Assembly (NCBI GenBank): GCA_943787265.1 | Contig: CALSLT010000023.1 | Coordinates: 1-64,000 of the forward strand | DNA length: 64,000 nucleotides | From: an uncultured Planctomycetaceae bacterium | GTDB taxonomy: Bacteria; Planctomycetota; Planctomycetia; Planctomycetales; Planctomycetaceae | Direction of reading: 5' to 3' | In this document: positions 63,383 through 64,000 of the stretch, one piece after another | Numbering within the stretch: position 1 is the first letter of the stretch | Layout: each line of letters starts with the position of its first letter | The notes under the pieces: model-generated | The model's input: the letters and a program-made list of their open reading frames with translations, nothing else | The model's database searches: none | Told to the model about the DNA's origin: nothing | Translations under genes and position numbers: made by a program

Positions 63383-64000
63383 TCACCGCGCACCGGCAGG
63401 AAGATTCTGGAGTAGATATCGCGTCATCATTTCCCTCAGATGGCGCGTCGTATTCTTTCGCTCTTTGATGGAGTGCGTGCGGTTGGGGTAGGCCATCATG
63501 GCGAACTGTTTGTTGTGCGCGATCAGCTCGTCGATCAGCATTTCCGTGGTCTGATAATGGCAATTGTCGTCGCCCGTTCCGTGAATCAGCAGCAGGTTGC
63601 CTTCCAGCTGTCTGGCGAAGTTGATCGGCGAGCCCTCCCGGAATCCCTCGACGTTGGTTTCCGGCAGGCCCATGTAGCGCTCCTGGTAAATCGTGTCGTA
63701 GTAACGCTGGTTGGGAACCGGGGCGACGGCGATGGCTGTTGAGTAGAGCTTCGGGTATTTGAAGATGGCGTGCAGGCTCGATGAGCCGCCGCCGCTCCAG
63801 CCCCAGATGCCGACTCGGCTGGCGTCCAGATACGGCCGCTGTTTGAGGACCGCTTTGACAGCGGCTGCCGCCTGGTCCTGCGGCGGGATGATCCCGATCT
63901 TCTGGTAGATGCTTTTCCGCCACGCCCGACCACGCGGAGCTTTGGTGCCTCGATTGTCAAAGCTCATCACGACATAGCCGCGCTGAGCGAGCATCGAATG
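63383..64000 (-). CDS. S9 prolyl oligopeptidase-type peptidase, C-terminal part (runs off the window)
   Basis: Partial: the start lies beyond 64000. About 205 codons of the catalytic alpha/beta-hydrolase domain are seen. The segment YVVMSFDNRGTKAPRGRAW precedes the nucleophile motif GWSGGGSSS, the acid HGTGDDNCHYQ and the histidine in NRTHSI. This arrangement is typical of the DPP-IV/S9B group, which removes dipeptides from peptide N-termini and is normally 650-800 residues long with an N-terminal beta-propeller. It ends at 63383. Confidence 0.93.
   Translation of the reverse strand, partial: HSMLAQRGYVVMSFDNRGTKAPRGRAWRKSIYQKIGIIPPQDQAAAAVKAVLKQRPYLDASRVGIWGWSGGGSSSLHAIFKYPKLYSTAIAVAPVPNQRYYDTIYQERYMGLPETNVEGFREGSPINFARQLEGNLLLIHGTGDDNCHYQTTEMLIDELIAHNKQFAMMAYPNRTHSIKERKNTTRHLREMMTRYLLQNLPAGAR

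Overview
The window reads as chromosomal DNA of a planctomycete. The evidence is four DUF1501 proteins and three PSCyt1/DUF1549/DUF1553 cytochrome-like proteins, several Tat-type leaders, a very long TolC-family protein, and many short palindromic intergenic repeats, all at moderately high GC. The genus cannot be fixed from the sequence; a Fuerstiella- or Gimesia-like member of Planctomycetales is a guess.

Positions 1-4904 are the end of an integrative genetic element: a 66-residue excisionase-type HTH protein, a CHC2/TOPRIM/DUF3987 primase-helicase coupled to it by a 4-bp overlap, and a tyrosine recombinase whose last codons run antisense into the 3' end of tRNA-Val(GAC). The tRNA is therefore the attachment site, and the element continues left of the window. 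It carries three copies of a 47-bp palindrome (11-bp arms, constant 25-bp centre), one of them inside the primase coding sequence.

Positions 5-16 kb hold mostly housekeeping and metabolic genes. On the minus strand are an M48 protease followed by three tandem AIM24 paralogues, a tagaturonate epimerase (UxaE) with a sugar isomerase/epimerase (uronate catabolism), and chorismate synthase. On the plus strand are trmB and the translation cluster rpmI-rplT-pheS, with a terminator or attenuator hairpin before pheS and without infC or pheT beside it.

Positions 16.8-26.4 kb form one minus-strand export operon: a 1115-residue TolC-family protein, three paralogous HlyD-like adaptors, and a MacB/FtsX permease, with no ABC ATPase. 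Positions 26.5-31.8 kb hold a frameshifted membrane/thioredoxin-fold gene, a sigma-70 factor divergent from an SRPBCC protein, a CarH-like MerR/B12-domain regulator lacking the cobalamin histidine, and a two-domain fasciclin protein with a clear terminator.

Positions 32-60.7 kb are dominated by planctomycete secreted/surface modules: three pairs of a heme-motif PSCyt1/DUF1549/DUF1553 protein with a DUF1501 protein, plus a fourth, lone DUF1501 gene. Interspersed are a metzincin, a truncated serine hydrolase, a glycosidase-like beta-propeller, a Gfo/Idh/MocA oxidoreductase, a nitrilase, a NlpC/P60-like cysteine hydrolase, a large HEAT-repeat protein split by a one-base frameshift, and a GNAT acetyltransferase. 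The right end has a BlaI-BlaR1 type pair with a palindromic operator and the C-terminal half of an S9 peptidase that runs off the window.

No complete, clearly novel defence or signalling system was found. The strongest leads are the element's 47-bp palindromes, the three-adaptor export operon, the histidine-less CarH homologue and the two single-base frameshifts.
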